Shown: positions 16,322 to 23,926, counted from the first letter of the stretch. The stretch: 52,734 bases of DNA from Herminiimonas sp. (GCA_027310305.1 DAIDBD010000112.1:1-52734), one strand, 5' to 3'. Numbers and translations are program-made. The notes: a model not told the origin generated them from the sequence alone.

Positions 16322-17269
16322 TCAGCGCGGTCCCAGCCTATGCATCAGCATCGGCACTTCCGCCGCAATATCGCGCGCCAGGTAGCCCAATGGGCCGATG
16401 CGGCCGGCAAGCTGCTCGCCGGCGCGCGCATGCAGCGCGACACCCCATGCGCAGGCCTGCTCGAGCGACGCGCCGCGTGCGGCAAGGCCGGCGATGATGC
16501 CCGCCAGCGTATCGCCGGAACCGGAAACCGCCAGGCCGATATTGCCGCCGTCGTGCCGCCACGCTTTGCCGTCGGGTGCGGCGATGAAAGTGGCCGCGCC
16601 TTTCAATGCCACTGTCGCGTTCCAGCGCTGCGCCGCCGCCTGCGCCGCCGCACGGGGATCGGTCTCGACGGCCGCCTTGCCGGCGCCGCTTAAATGCGCC
16701 ATTTCGCCGGCATGCGGCGTCAGCAGCACGGTTGCATCAAAACGGTTCAGAAAGCGCCGCTTCGCTGCCGATGCCGCATGCGCGCGCGCCTCGTCCGGCG
16801 CATCGCACACCACGCCCATCGCGCAGGCATCGAGCATGACTTTCGCCTCGCCCAGTTTGGGCAGCAACGCGGCAACGAAGCCGCAGGTCGCCGGTTCGTC
16901 CTGCATGCCGGGGCCGATCAGCACCGCATCGATTTTCCCGGCAAGTCCGTCGAGCGCCTCGGCCGCCGCTGACTCGATGCCGCCGCCGGATGTCTCGGGC
17001 AATCCGATCACGCGCGACTCCGGAATCGCCAGCGCGACCAGTTGCGCCACGCTGGCGCCGGTGGCGATCGTCAGCTTGCCTGCGCCGGCGCGCAATGCGG
17101 CGTTCGCCGCCAGAATCACTGCGCCGGGCATTTCGCGCGAGCCGCCGATGACCAGAATGTGGCCGCGCTGTTCCTTGTCGCCATCGGCCGACGGCATCGG
17201 CAGCGGCCACCGGCGCAACGCGTCGGTGGTCAATAACGTGACGCCGGCGTCGTTGTGCGCGTTATCCAT
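16322..17269 (-). CDS. nnrD: ADP-dependent NAD(P)H-hydrate dehydratase
   Basis: A 315-aa protein of the YjeF C-terminal (ribokinase-like) family, which repairs hydrated NADH/NADPH using ADP. Motifs: HILVIGGSREMPGAVILAAN near residue 38, AVLIGPGM, TPHAGEMAHLSG, VALKGAATFIA and the catalytic/nucleotide loop GLAVSGSGDTLAGIIAGLAA. The N-terminal epimerase (NnrE) domain present in many bacterial fusions is absent, so an epimerase should be encoded elsewhere. The ATG at 17269 lies 5 bp after the stop of the phosphatase gene, indicating an operon. An open upstream extension overlaps that gene in another frame and was rejected. Confidence 0.92.
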   Translation of the reverse strand: MDNAHNDAGVTLLTTDALRRWPLPMPSADGDKEQRGHILVIGGSREMPGAVILAANAALRAGAGKLTIATGASVAQLVALAIPESRVIGLPETSGGGIESAAAEALDGLAGKIDAVLIGPGMQDEPATCGFVAALLPKLGEAKVMLDACAMGVVCDAPDEARAHAASAAKRRFLNRFDATVLLTPHAGEMAHLSGAGKAAVETDPRAAAQAAAQRWNATVALKGAATFIAAPDGKAWRHDGGNIGLAVSGSGDTLAGIIAGLAARGASLEQACAWGVALHARAGEQLAGRIGPLGYLARDIAAEVPMLMHRLGPR

Positions 17270-17274
17270 CGGGA

Positions 17275-18054
17275 TCAGGATTTCGGCGCGGCCGGCACAT
17301 CCGGTTCCGCCGTGATCGGCGTGCCGGTTTCCTGCAGCGGCGCCACGAAATTGATCAGGCGCGGCATCAGCTTGCCGTTCCTGCCGCGGGTCGGATCGAA
17401 CTCGTACGACGTCACAGAACAATTCGGTATGTCGCCGGCCCGATCCAGCGCAAGAACCTGCTGCTCGTCCATCCGTTCGAGCAAATAACGGAAACAGTTG
17501 ACGATCACCTGATGCCCGACGATCAGCACGCGTTCGCCGCGATATTCGCGGACGATGGTGTCGAGCATGCCGCGCAGACGCAGTATCACGTCGCACCAGC
17601 TTTCGCCGCCGGGCGGGCGAAAATAGAACTTGCCGACATGCGCGCGCTGCTCGCCGAGTTCCGGATATTTTTGCGTGATGCCGAGCCGGGTCAGCCGGTC
17701 GAGGATGCCGAATTCCTTTTCGCGCAAACGTTCATCGGCGATAAACGTTACCGTGTCGCGCGCGATGCCGGCAGCATCGAGCACGCATCGCGCGGTGGCG
17801 TGCGCACGCATGTACGGAGAAAACAGAACCGCCGTCGGACGCTGCGAAGCCGGCATCCGGCCGAACCACAGGCCGAGCGCATGCGCCTGCTGCTCGCCCA
17901 ATGCGGAAAGCGGCACATCGACATCGCGCGTTGCAATGTCGATCAACGGCAGGCCGGCGGCTTCGGCCTTGTCGCGCGCGACGTTGCCGGCGCTCTGGCC
18001 ATGCCGGACGATCCACAGGGTTTGCGGCCATTTCTGTTGCAACTGTTCGTTCAT
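17275..18054 (-). CDS. histidine phosphatase superfamily protein
   Basis: A 259-aa cytoplasmic protein. The N-terminal LWIVRHGQSAGN carries the phosphohistidine RHG motif (His near residue 18). The second catalytic half shows FSPYMRAHATA, EREKEFG-like LREKEFGILD and the late IVGHQVIVNCFRYLL histidine. The family includes phosphoglycerate mutases and broad phosphatases (PhoE, CobC). Length and motif pattern fit a phosphatase rather than a glycolytic mutase; substrate unknown. It is the first gene of a two-gene operon with nnrD (5-bp gap), which hints at a link to nucleotide or cofactor housekeeping, though that is only association. Confidence 0.84.
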   Translation of the reverse strand: MNEQLQQKWPQTLWIVRHGQSAGNVARDKAEAAGLPLIDIATRDVDVPLSALGEQQAHALGLWFGRMPASQRPTAVLFSPYMRAHATARCVLDAAGIARDTVTFIADERLREKEFGILDRLTRLGITQKYPELGEQRAHVGKFYFRPPGGESWCDVILRLRGMLDTIVREYRGERVLIVGHQVIVNCFRYLLERMDEQQVLALDRAGDIPNCSVTSYEFDPTRGRNGKLMPRLINFVAPLQETGTPITAEPDVPAAPKS

Positions 18055-18387
18055 CGCGGTCTTTTGTCTTGTTATGTACGAAGACAGGTTTGTTCCGCCA
18101 AAGTTTCTATTCGCAACAGCGGAGGCATCCATCATTGTGCGCACGCAAGCGTAATGCAAGGAAAGGCCCACGGATGCCGGCGCGGCAAACCGGATGGCGG
18201 CACCATCAATCGAAATAATTTCAGCGCGGCCCCGGCGTCGCCATCCGGCTATGTTCCCCCGGGCATCGGCGCCTTTGACCGGTGTCAATCTTCAGCATCG
18301 CGGTCATGACGGCGCTGCGTCGTGCCGGTCTAACGGAGGTGGTTGCAGCTTGCCTGTAATCATCATCGGTGAGCCGCAGCGTTTTGA
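18055..18387. other. intergenic region upstream of hemerythrin
   Basis: About 330 bp between the divergently placed histidine phosphatase and hemerythrin genes. It should contain both promoters. A TTGACC near 18275 could be a -35, but no good -10 follows. The right end runs into the hairpin described at 18388. No gene is recognised. Confidence 0.45.
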
Positions 18388-18426
18388 AATGCGCTTTGAA
18401 TTGCGCATTGGTTTTATTCTTTTTTA
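18388..18426 (+). promoter_or_regulatory. terminator-like hairpin in the hemerythrin leader (possible attenuator or sRNA 3' end)
   Basis: AATGCGC (18388-18394), an 8-nt loop TTTGAATT and GCGCATT (18403-18409) form a perfect 7-bp stem followed by a U-rich tail, GGTTTTATTCTTTTTT (to about 18425). This has the layout of an intrinsic terminator, yet there is no plus-strand gene upstream to terminate. It ends about 30 bp before the hemerythrin start, leaving little room for a promoter in between. It may be a leader attenuator of that gene or the 3' end of a short independent RNA. Confidence 0.5.
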
Positions 18427-18455
18427 TCCCCCTTTTATTGAAACGGAAAATTCTC

Positions 18456-18983
18456 ATGACTACCAGCAAAAAAACAGCCGCAGCAAGCGCCAGCGATGCG
18501 ATCGCGTTGCTGACCGCCGATCATAAGAACGTGAAGAAGCTTTTCAAGGATTTCGACAAGCTGAAAGAAGATGCCGATGCCGCCGACAAGGAAGCGCTGG
18601 TGGAAGAAATCTGCGCCGAACTGACGATCCATGCGGAAATCGAGGAAGAAGTATTTTATCCGGCGATGCGCGAGGCGATCGATGCAGACGACATGATGAA
18701 CGAAGCCGAAGTCGAACATGCCAGCGCCAAGGATCTGATCGAGCAATTGCAGGCGATGGATTCATCGGACCCGCTGTACGATGCGAAAGTGGCCGTGCTC
18801 GGCGAATATGTCAATCACCATGTCGCGGAAGAGGAGGGCGAGATGTTTCCCAAGGCGAAAAAAGCCAAGGTCGACCTCGAGGCGCTGGGCGACGAAATGG
18901 CAACGCTGAAGGAAACGAAGCAGGCGCAGATAATGGGCGGCGACATGTCGAAGCGCTCAGGCGGCGCGTCGGCCCGCGTGTAG
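18456..18983 (+). CDS. hemerythrin HHE domain protein
   Basis: A 175-aa soluble protein. Iron-ligand motifs appear in order: ADHKNVKKLFKDFDK (~22-36), HAEIEEEVFYPAM (~62), EVEHASAKDLIEQL and NHHVAEEEGEMFPKAKK. This is the HHE cation-binding four-helix bundle that holds a di-iron site and binds O2 or NO or stores iron under stress. ATG follows CGGAAAA. The C-terminal tail (SKRSGGASARV) is basic and disordered. The upstream leader contains a terminator-like hairpin. Confidence 0.9.
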   Translation: MTTSKKTAAASASDAIALLTADHKNVKKLFKDFDKLKEDADAADKEALVEEICAELTIHAEIEEEVFYPAMREAIDADDMMNEAEVEHASAKDLIEQLQAMDSSDPLYDAKVAVLGEYVNHHVAEEEGEMFPKAKKAKVDLEALGDEMATLKETKQAQIMGGDMSKRSGGASARV

Positions 18984-19073
18984 ATCCGCACGCAAGGCAG
19001 AGGGCGCGGCGCAGTTCGGCTGCTGAATATGCGTGCTGAATCGCGCCCCGTTCGATTCAAAAATAGCAACATG

Positions 19074-19113
19074 GAATGCAGCGCATCGTCCGCCGGGACG
19101 ATGCGCTGCATTC
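19074..19113. repeat. perfect 18-bp inverted repeat with 4-nt loop
   Basis: The arm GAATGCAGCGCATCGTCC (19074-19091) is followed by loop GCCG (19092-19095) and the exact reverse complement (19096-19113). It sits between the hemerythrin stop and folE, on a 351-bp stretch with no other feature. No T-run follows on the plus strand. On the minus strand an ATTTTTG tract lies about 10 nt beyond the stem. It could be a transcript-end structure, a cruciform-type protein site or an mRNA stabiliser. A second copy was not noticed in the window. Confidence 0.7.
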
Positions 19114-19334
19114 GCTGTATCGGCCCCATCCGCAACATCAACTTGCAATCGCACGCCTTCTATCATGCAAACCTGATCCGATCCGGTCGCGGCAGTCGTC
19201 TCATGCGAACTGCGGTACGATTGGAAACTTTCGTGCGCTCCGCCGGACCTGTGCAAGCATTACCTGCGCATCGGCCCGTCAGCGCCACATTGTCGACAAT
19301 GGATGAATCGCGGTTTGCGATAGAAAAGGCATGC

Positions 19335-19901
19335 ATGTCCGAACAACCATTCAACGAACAGGATTGGCGCCGGCTGCTGGCCAGTCTGGGAGAAGACCCC
19401 GGCCGCACCGGCCTGCTGGAAACGCCCGCACGCGTAGCCAAGGCGTGGAAGCACTGGACCTCCGGCTATGCGCAGGATCCGGCCGAACTGCTCAAGACAT
19501 TCGAGGACGGCGCCGAACAATACAATGAATTGATCGTGGTGCGCGGCATCCCGGTCTACAGCCATTGCGAACATCATCTGGCGCCATTCTTCGGCAAGGC
19601 CACGATCGGCTATCTGCCCAACGGAAGAATCGTCGGTCTGTCGAAGCTGACGCGGCTGGTCGATTGTTTTTCCAAGCGGCTGCAAGTGCAGGAGCGGCTC
19701 ACCAGCCAGATCGCGGATGCGCTGATGACGCATCTGGAGCCGAAAGCGGTCGGCGTCGTGATTCGCTGCCGCCACATGTGCATGGAAAGCCGCGGCATCC
19801 GCACGCCGGGAGAGGAAACCATCACCTCGTCGATGCTGGGCGAGTTGCAGCCGAATCTGGGATTGCGCACGGAATTCCTGGCGCTGGCGCGCGAAGGGTA
19901 A
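19335..19901 (+). CDS. folE: GTP cyclohydrolase I (FolE)
   Basis: A 188-aa enzyme converting GTP to 7,8-dihydroneopterin triphosphate, the first step of tetrahydrofolate (and queuosine-precursor) synthesis. Zinc and catalytic motifs are intact: SHCEHHLAPFFGKATIGYLP with Cys/His ligands, VGLSKLTRLVDCFSKRLQVQ, and VIRCRHMCMESRGIRTPG with the second Cys ligand. RTGLLETPARVAKAW lies near the start. ATG 19335 follows AAAAGG; in-frame ATG codons further upstream could add 12 residues (MDESRFAIEKAC) but have a poorer ribosome site. No other folate genes are adjacent. Confidence 0.95.
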   Translation: MSEQPFNEQDWRRLLASLGEDPGRTGLLETPARVAKAWKHWTSGYAQDPAELLKTFEDGAEQYNELIVVRGIPVYSHCEHHLAPFFGKATIGYLPNGRIVGLSKLTRLVDCFSKRLQVQERLTSQIADALMTHLEPKAVGVVIRCRHMCMESRGIRTPGEETITSSMLGELQPNLGLRTEFLALAREG

Positions 19902-19920
19902 ATCAGCAATCGATCAAGGT

Positions 19921-21216
19921 TCACGGCGATCGCGCCGCCGTGGCGAGCCACGCCAGCGCGCCCAACCCCGCACGGCGGCCGCTGGCAAAACAGGCGGTCA
20001 GCAGATAGCCGCCGGTCGGCGCTTCCCAATCGAGCATTTCACCGGCGCAAAATACGCCGGGCAGCGCGTGCAGCATCAAGTCTTGATCGAGCGCTTCGAA
20101 TGCGACGCCGCCCGCGCTGCTGATCGCTTCGTCGATCGGACGCGCCGCGATCAACCGCAGCGGCAGCGCCTTGATCGCCGCGGCAAGACGCGCCGGTCCG
20201 GCAAATTCTTGTGCCGGCACCAGTTCCCGCAGCAGCCCCGCTTTCACGCCCGCGATGCCGACCCGGCTTTGCAGATGGCTCGACAGCGAGCGCGAACCGC
20301 GCGGATGCGCGACTTCATCGAGCACGCGCTGCAAGTCCTTGCCCGGCGCCAGATCGAGATCAACGATGGCGGCCCCGGTTGCGGCAATCGCATCGCGCAG
20401 CGGCGCCGACAATGCATAAATCAGGCTGCCTTCGACACCGGTGGCGGTGATGACGAATTCGCCTTGCCGCCGATGCACGCGGCCTGCCGCATCGGTGAAG
20501 CTTGCCGTCACCGCTTTTACCGGATGCCCGGCGAAACGGGTGCGGAAGTGTTCGCTCCAGCCGGCATCGAAACCGCAATTCGACGGCTGCAGCGCGGCGA
20601 CATGGATGCCGCGTTGCGCCAGCAGCGGCATCCATGCACCGTCGGAGCCGAGCCGCGCCCAGCTGCCGCCGCCCAGCGCCAGTACCACGGCGCCGGCCCG
20701 CACCGGCAATTCGCCGTGCGGCGCGGCAAAGCGCAACGGGCCGTGCGCCGCCGCATCGTCCCAGCCCAGCCAGCGATGCCGCATATGGAACCGCACGCCG
20801 GCTTCGCGCAAACGGTGCAGCCATGCGCGCAGCAGCGGCGCCGCTTTCATGTCGGCGGGGAAAACCCGTCCGGACGAACCGACGAACGTGGCGATGCCGA
20901 GCCCATGCACCCAGTCGCGCAGCGCCTGCGGGCCGAAGCCGTCGAGCAGCGGCGCAATCTGCATGCGGCGTGCGCCGTAGCGCGACAGAAAAGCTTCGGC
21001 AGGTTCGGCATGCGTCAGGTTCATGCCGCCTTTGCCGGCCAGCAGGAACTTGCGGCCGACCGACGGCATCGCATCGTACAGATCGACTTGCACGCCGCCG
21101 CCGATCAGCGTTTCCGCCGCCATCAGTCCGGCCGGGCCGCCGCCGATCACCGCGACCGAACGCACAGGCAAACCGGCGGCGATGGCAACGATGCCAGGCA
21201 AATAAAGGTTAGCCAC
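19921..21216 (-). CDS. FAD-dependent flavoprotein, YhiN/HI0933 type (TIGR03862-like)
   Basis: A 431-aa protein. A dinucleotide-binding fold starts at ~19 (RSVAVIGGGPAGLMAAETL). The family blocks VGRKFLLAGKGGMNLTHAEP, FVGSSGRVFPADMKAAPLLR, VLALGGGSWARLGSDG and the closing GVFCAGEMLDWEAPTGGYLL follow. This is the HI0933/BaiN-related flavoprotein family of unknown substrate. The GTG start at 21216 follows AAAGGAAAG at ~11 nt spacing. It overlaps no neighbour; folE ends 20 bp away on the opposite strand. Confidence 0.9.
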   Translation of the reverse strand: MANLYLPGIVAIAAGLPVRSVAVIGGGPAGLMAAETLIGGGVQVDLYDAMPSVGRKFLLAGKGGMNLTHAEPAEAFLSRYGARRMQIAPLLDGFGPQALRDWVHGLGIATFVGSSGRVFPADMKAAPLLRAWLHRLREAGVRFHMRHRWLGWDDAAAHGPLRFAAPHGELPVRAGAVVLALGGGSWARLGSDGAWMPLLAQRGIHVAALQPSNCGFDAGWSEHFRTRFAGHPVKAVTASFTDAAGRVHRRQGEFVITATGVEGSLIYALSAPLRDAIAATGAAIVDLDLAPGKDLQRVLDEVAHPRGSRSLSSHLQSRVGIAGVKAGLLRELVPAQEFAGPARLAAAIKALPLRLIAARPIDEAISSAGGVAFEALDQDLMLHALPGVFCAGEMLDWEAPTGGYLLTACFASGRRAGLGALAWLATAARSP

Positions 21217-21588
21217 GACGCATGCTTTCCTTTGGAATGGCAGAATTCCGGCGATGCCGAAAAATCAACATTCCCGAGGCCGGTCGTTGGGCGACGCGGC
21301 GGCTCGCACGGGCCGCCGAAAAATAACGTTGCATCAAGCCTTCTCCAGAGTGTGGCAACAGCAGTTGCAAAATTTGCCGGCGCCAAGAAAAACGTGCAAT
21401 TCTGCAGTGCACGCGTCATTATGTTGATCAAATGCATTTTGTCTGACCGGGCGTGCGTTTGCAAACCCGCAGGAAGCAAGTATCGCCGGATTTTATCTTT
21501 ATCAGGGCTGATGAATAGAATAGCGATGCGGCGCATCCTGCATCTTTATCCGGCCCGCATTTTCAACAGCTGAAAGGAAGTACCCATC
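21217..21588. other. intergenic region, promoters presumed
   Basis: 372 bp between divergent genes. A partial dyad CGTGCA...TGCACG (about 21392-21413) is visible, but no gene or strong promoter pair is clear. AAAGGAAG before 21589 is the ribosome site of the response regulator. Confidence 0.4.
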
Positions 21589-21954
21589 ATGCCGATCAAG
21601 AAAATCCTCATTGTTGACGATTCGGCCACCGCCCGGCATTTTTTAATCGATGTGCTCGCGAAAGACGGCTATGACGTCGTCATCGCGGAGAGCGGCGATG
21701 AAGCCATCACCAAGGTCAAGACCGAAATGCCCGATCTGGTGCTGATGGACGTGGTGATGCCGGGAATAAACGGGTTCCAGGCGACCCGCGCGATCACCAA
21801 GGATGAAGCCACAAAACATATTCCGGTGCTGATCCTGACCGGCAAGGATATGGAAACAGACCGCATCTGGGGCTTGCGCCAGGGCGCCACGGAATTCATC
21901 AGCAAGCCGGTAGAACCGGCGGTGCTGCTGGCCAAGATCAGGGCGCTCGGCTGA
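21589..21954 (+). CDS. single-domain response regulator, PilH-like
   Basis: A 121-aa receiver domain with no output domain. The phosphoacceptor is Asp54 in VLMDVVMPG, the acidic pair Asp10/Asp11 is in LIVDDSATAR, the conserved Thr is in LILTGKD and the Lys in ISKPVE. The block NGFQATRAITKDEATKHIPV and WGLRQGATEFISKPV closely resembles PilH of type IV pilus chemosensory systems. Unlike the usual pilGHIJ layout it is an orphan here, next to tag. Role in twitching or in another phosphorelay is inferred only from sequence likeness. Confidence 0.85.
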   Translation: MPIKKILIVDDSATARHFLIDVLAKDGYDVVIAESGDEAITKVKTEMPDLVLMDVVMPGINGFQATRAITKDEATKHIPVLILTGKDMETDRIWGLRQGATEFISKPVEPAVLLAKIRALG

Positions 21955-21987
21955 GATTCATCGCGCACCCGCATTCATTCCGATTCC

Positions 21988-22563
21988 ATGACACTTGTCC
22001 GCTGCGCCTGGGCCAACCCGGCCAACCCACGTTATCTTGCCTACCATGACGAGGAATGGGGCGTGCCCTGCCACGACGAAACCCGGCTGTTCGAAATGCT
22101 CAATCTGGAAGGCGCGCAGGCCGGCCTGAGCTGGGAAACGATCCTGAACAAGCGCGACAATTACCGCCTTGCGTTCGACCACTGGGACGCCGGAAAAATC
22201 GCGCGCTACGATGCGGCCAGGGTGGCGGCGTTGCTGGGCAATCCAGGCATCGTGCGCAACCGGCTGAAGATCGCCGCCGTCATCGCCAACGCGCAGGCTT
22301 ATGTGCGACTGCGCGACGAAACCGGCGGCCTCGATGCATTCTTGTGGCCGTTCATCGATGGCATGCCGATCCGGAATGCGTGGCGCGCGCTGAAAGACTG
22401 CCCGGCAAAGACGCCGCTGTCCGAACGCATTTCGAAAGAACTGGCAAAGCGGGGTTTCAAGTTTGTCGGACCGACCATTATTTATGCGTACATGCAGGCG
22501 ATCGGCATGGTCAACGACCATTGCGTCGATTGCTTCCGCCACATGCCGCCCGCGCAGCGATAA
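21988..22563 (+). CDS. tag: DNA-3-methyladenine glycosylase I
   Basis: A 191-aa enzyme removing 3-methyladenine from alkylated DNA. Signature blocks: RCAWANPANPRYLAYHDEEW G (Cys and His zinc ligands), FEMLNLEGAQAGLSWETILN KR, and the C-terminal GPTIIYAYMQAIGMVNDH with CVDCFRH supplying the remaining zinc ligands. Full length for the family. It starts 33 bp after the response regulator stop, so co-transcription is possible. Confidence 0.95.
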   Translation: MTLVRCAWANPANPRYLAYHDEEWGVPCHDETRLFEMLNLEGAQAGLSWETILNKRDNYRLAFDHWDAGKIARYDAARVAALLGNPGIVRNRLKIAAVIANAQAYVRLRDETGGLDAFLWPFIDGMPIRNAWRALKDCPAKTPLSERISKELAKRGFKFVGPTIIYAYMQAIGMVNDHCVDCFRHMPPAQR

Positions 22564-22569
22564 GCCTGC

Positions 22570-22788
22570 CTATAAAATCAGTTCGAGATACAACGCTTCG
22601 ACCTTTTTCCTGGCCCACGGCGTTTTACGCAGGAATTTCAGGCTGGATTTGATGCCGGGATTGCTGGTGAAACACTGGACAGGAATGCGTTTACCCATCT
22701 CTTCCCAACCGTGATCCGCAAGTAGCCGGACAAGCATCATTTCAAGCGTGATGCCGTGAAGCGGATCGCCGGATTGCGGAGCAACCAT
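22570..22788 (-). CDS. VF530-like (DUF2132) DNA-binding protein
   Basis: A 72-aa protein: DPLHGITLEMMLVRLLADHG, GWEEMGKRIPVQCFTSNPGI, then KSSLKFLRKTPWARKKVEAL. This matches the VF530/DUF2132 family of small winged DNA-binding-like proteins known mainly from structural genomics. It begins 3 bp after the stop of the DUF1653 gene, so the two are coupled. Biological role unknown. Confidence 0.85.
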   Translation of the reverse strand: MVAPQSGDPLHGITLEMMLVRLLADHGWEEMGKRIPVQCFTSNPGIKSSLKFLRKTPWARKKVEALYLELIL

Positions 22789-22791
22789 GTT

Positions 22792-22989
22792 TTATGATTG
22801 GACTTCGGCCGGAGCGAAACGCGGCACGCTTCGTCCGTCAATCTCAACCAACTCGAAAAAGACCGCTTCCGGACGAATCCAGACAGAACCGTCCTGCGCA
22901 CGGTAAACAATCATCGGCGTCAGATCGGCTTCCAGCGTGGCTTCGCACACCAGTTCATATAATCCGCCTTTGTAATGCCGATGTTGCAT
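22792..22989 (-). CDS. DUF1653 family protein
   Basis: A 65-aa protein opening MQHRHYKGGLYELVCEATLE and continuing LTPMIVYRAQDGSVWIRPEA VFFE, the usual DUF1653 pattern (YKGG.Y......E..L...VVYR...G..W.RP...F). The start codon lies one base after the stop of the upstream gene, indicating translational coupling. A longer open frame on this strand runs through the upstream gene in another frame and is a shadow. Function unknown. Confidence 0.85.
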   Translation of the reverse strand: MQHRHYKGGLYELVCEATLEADLTPMIVYRAQDGSVWIRPEAVFFELVEIDGRSVPRFAPAEVQS

Positions 22990-22990
22990 G

Positions 22991-23701
22991 TCAGCGCTTG
23001 GCCTGCTGATGAATCGCCACGAACAGCGCGGCAAGCGTCGATAAAACCGCGGCGAAATCCTTTTCGGGTTCGGTCTCGTCCCAGATGTAATGCAGCATGA
23101 CCGCTTCGAACTCGGTGCGCCGCGCTTTGGCGGTGACGGCATGGGCGCGGTCGATGGCCTTGATGAACTGGCGCCGCATGTTCGGCAGCAGCGGCAGATG
23201 CTGGCTGTCGTCGAGAAACTCGAAACCCTTGGGAAGCGATGCGCCCTTGAGCTGGAATTCCAGTTTTTCAAAAACGGACGGCGACAATTGCTTGATCAGT
23301 TCGCACGCGCTTGCCTGCAGCTTCAGCAGCAGGTTGAAGCCGGCCGGATATACCACGCCGTAATCATCCCTTTCCGACAGAAAGACAGCGGCGCGCAGCG
23401 AATATTCGGCATTGTGCGCATCGGCGTAGGCGCTTTCCTTGCTGGTGCGGGTCGTCGGCCAGAAATACAGGTTGCCCGGCGTGCTCGGATCGTCCGGATC
23501 GGGAAAGAACTGCAGCGCGATATCGTCGGCTTGCGCGCCGGCGCCGGACAGCATCTTCAGCACCGGCACCGCAAGCTCGCTCAATGTCGTGGCGGCCAGG
23601 GTCGCGCTGGTGGCGATGTCCGCATTGGACAAATCTTCGACGACATAGCTCTTGAGCGGCTTGAGCAACGCGTTGGGATCGAGTGCCGGAATATTTTCCA
23701 T
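22991..23701 (-). CDS. conserved hypothetical, first gene of the DUF1653-VF530 operon
   Basis: A 236-aa soluble protein, MENIPALDPNALLKPLKSYV... ending AALFVAIHQQAKR. It contains a charged central region (FFPDPDDPSTPGNLYFWPTT) and a helical C-terminal half. No signal peptide, membrane segment or known motif is recognised. Codon bias and tight coupling to the DUF1653 gene (one-base gap) support it. No strong ribosome site precedes the ATG. Its promoter should lie in 23702-23829, right beside the small-RNA terminator on the same strand. Confidence 0.72.
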   Translation of the reverse strand: MENIPALDPNALLKPLKSYVVEDLSNADIATSATLAATTLSELAVPVLKMLSGAGAQADDIALQFFPDPDDPSTPGNLYFWPTTRTSKESAYADAHNAEYSLRAAVFLSERDDYGVVYPAGFNLLLKLQASACELIKQLSPSVFEKLEFQLKGASLPKGFEFLDDSQHLPLLPNMRRQFIKAIDRAHAVTAKARRTEFEAVMLHYIWDETEPEKDFAAVLSTLAALFVAIHQQAKR

Positions 23702-23829
23702 TTTTGCAAATTGTTGTGTGAGGGTTGCCGGGATGAAGGCTGAAACGCGCAGCGCATTCCATTATAGAGTGCATTTCATCGCTGGCCGCACGCAGACCCG
23801 ATAACGCATCGCATCGCATTTTTGCGGAT

Positions 23830-23856
23830 AAAAAAAAGCCCGCTCGAGAGCGGGCT
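23830..23856 (-). terminator. intrinsic terminator of the small RNA / SET transcript
   Basis: Minus strand: AGCCCGCTC, minimal loop, GAGCGGGCT, then eight T residues. The arms are at + bases 23848-23856 and 23837-23845, the T tract at 23830-23837. The 9-bp GC-rich perfect stem plus long U-run is the strongest terminator in the window for the minus strand. Confidence 0.9.
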
Positions 23857-23890
23857 AAATCTATATCAAAGGAGGAGACATAGAGGAGAC
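23830..23890 (-). ncRNA. candidate small RNA with tandem anti-Shine-Dalgarno motifs
   Basis: Predicted ~61-nt minus-strand transcript. It begins about 7 nt after a TATACT box (see promoter entry) and ends at a textbook intrinsic terminator. The first 20 nt are GTCTCCTCTATGTCTCCTCC: two copies of the motif (U)GUCUCCUC, complementary to ribosome binding sites of the form GAGGAGACA. A short AU-rich linker (UUUGAUAUAGAUUUA) precedes the terminator stem. There is no start codon-led ORF of use. Layout and motif recall the CCUCC-loop sRNAs known in alphaproteobacteria (CcsR/'CuckooRNA' type), but homology is not claimed. It could also be partly derived from read-through of the SET gene upstream. One matching site in this window is AGGAGACA (51374-51381) before the TRAP binding-protein start. 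Confidence 0.62.
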
Positions 23891-23896
23891 AGGTGA

Positions 23897-23926
23897 AGTA
23901 TAGGGAGCGCGGCGGCATTAATCCAA
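23897..23926 (-). promoter_or_regulatory. sigma70-like promoter for the small RNA
   Basis: On the minus strand TTGGAT (+ bases 23921-23926) is followed by an 18-bp spacer and TATACT (23897-23902), 4/6 and 5/6 matches to TTGACA and TATAAT. Predicted start is near 23890, exactly where the CU-rich anti-Shine-Dalgarno segment begins. It lies about 100 bp beyond the SET gene stop on the same strand. Confidence 0.6.

Noticed and set aside
20068-21573. 501-codon open frame antisense to the flavoprotein
   Set aside because: Low-complexity Arg/Ala/Pro translation over a clear FAD protein.
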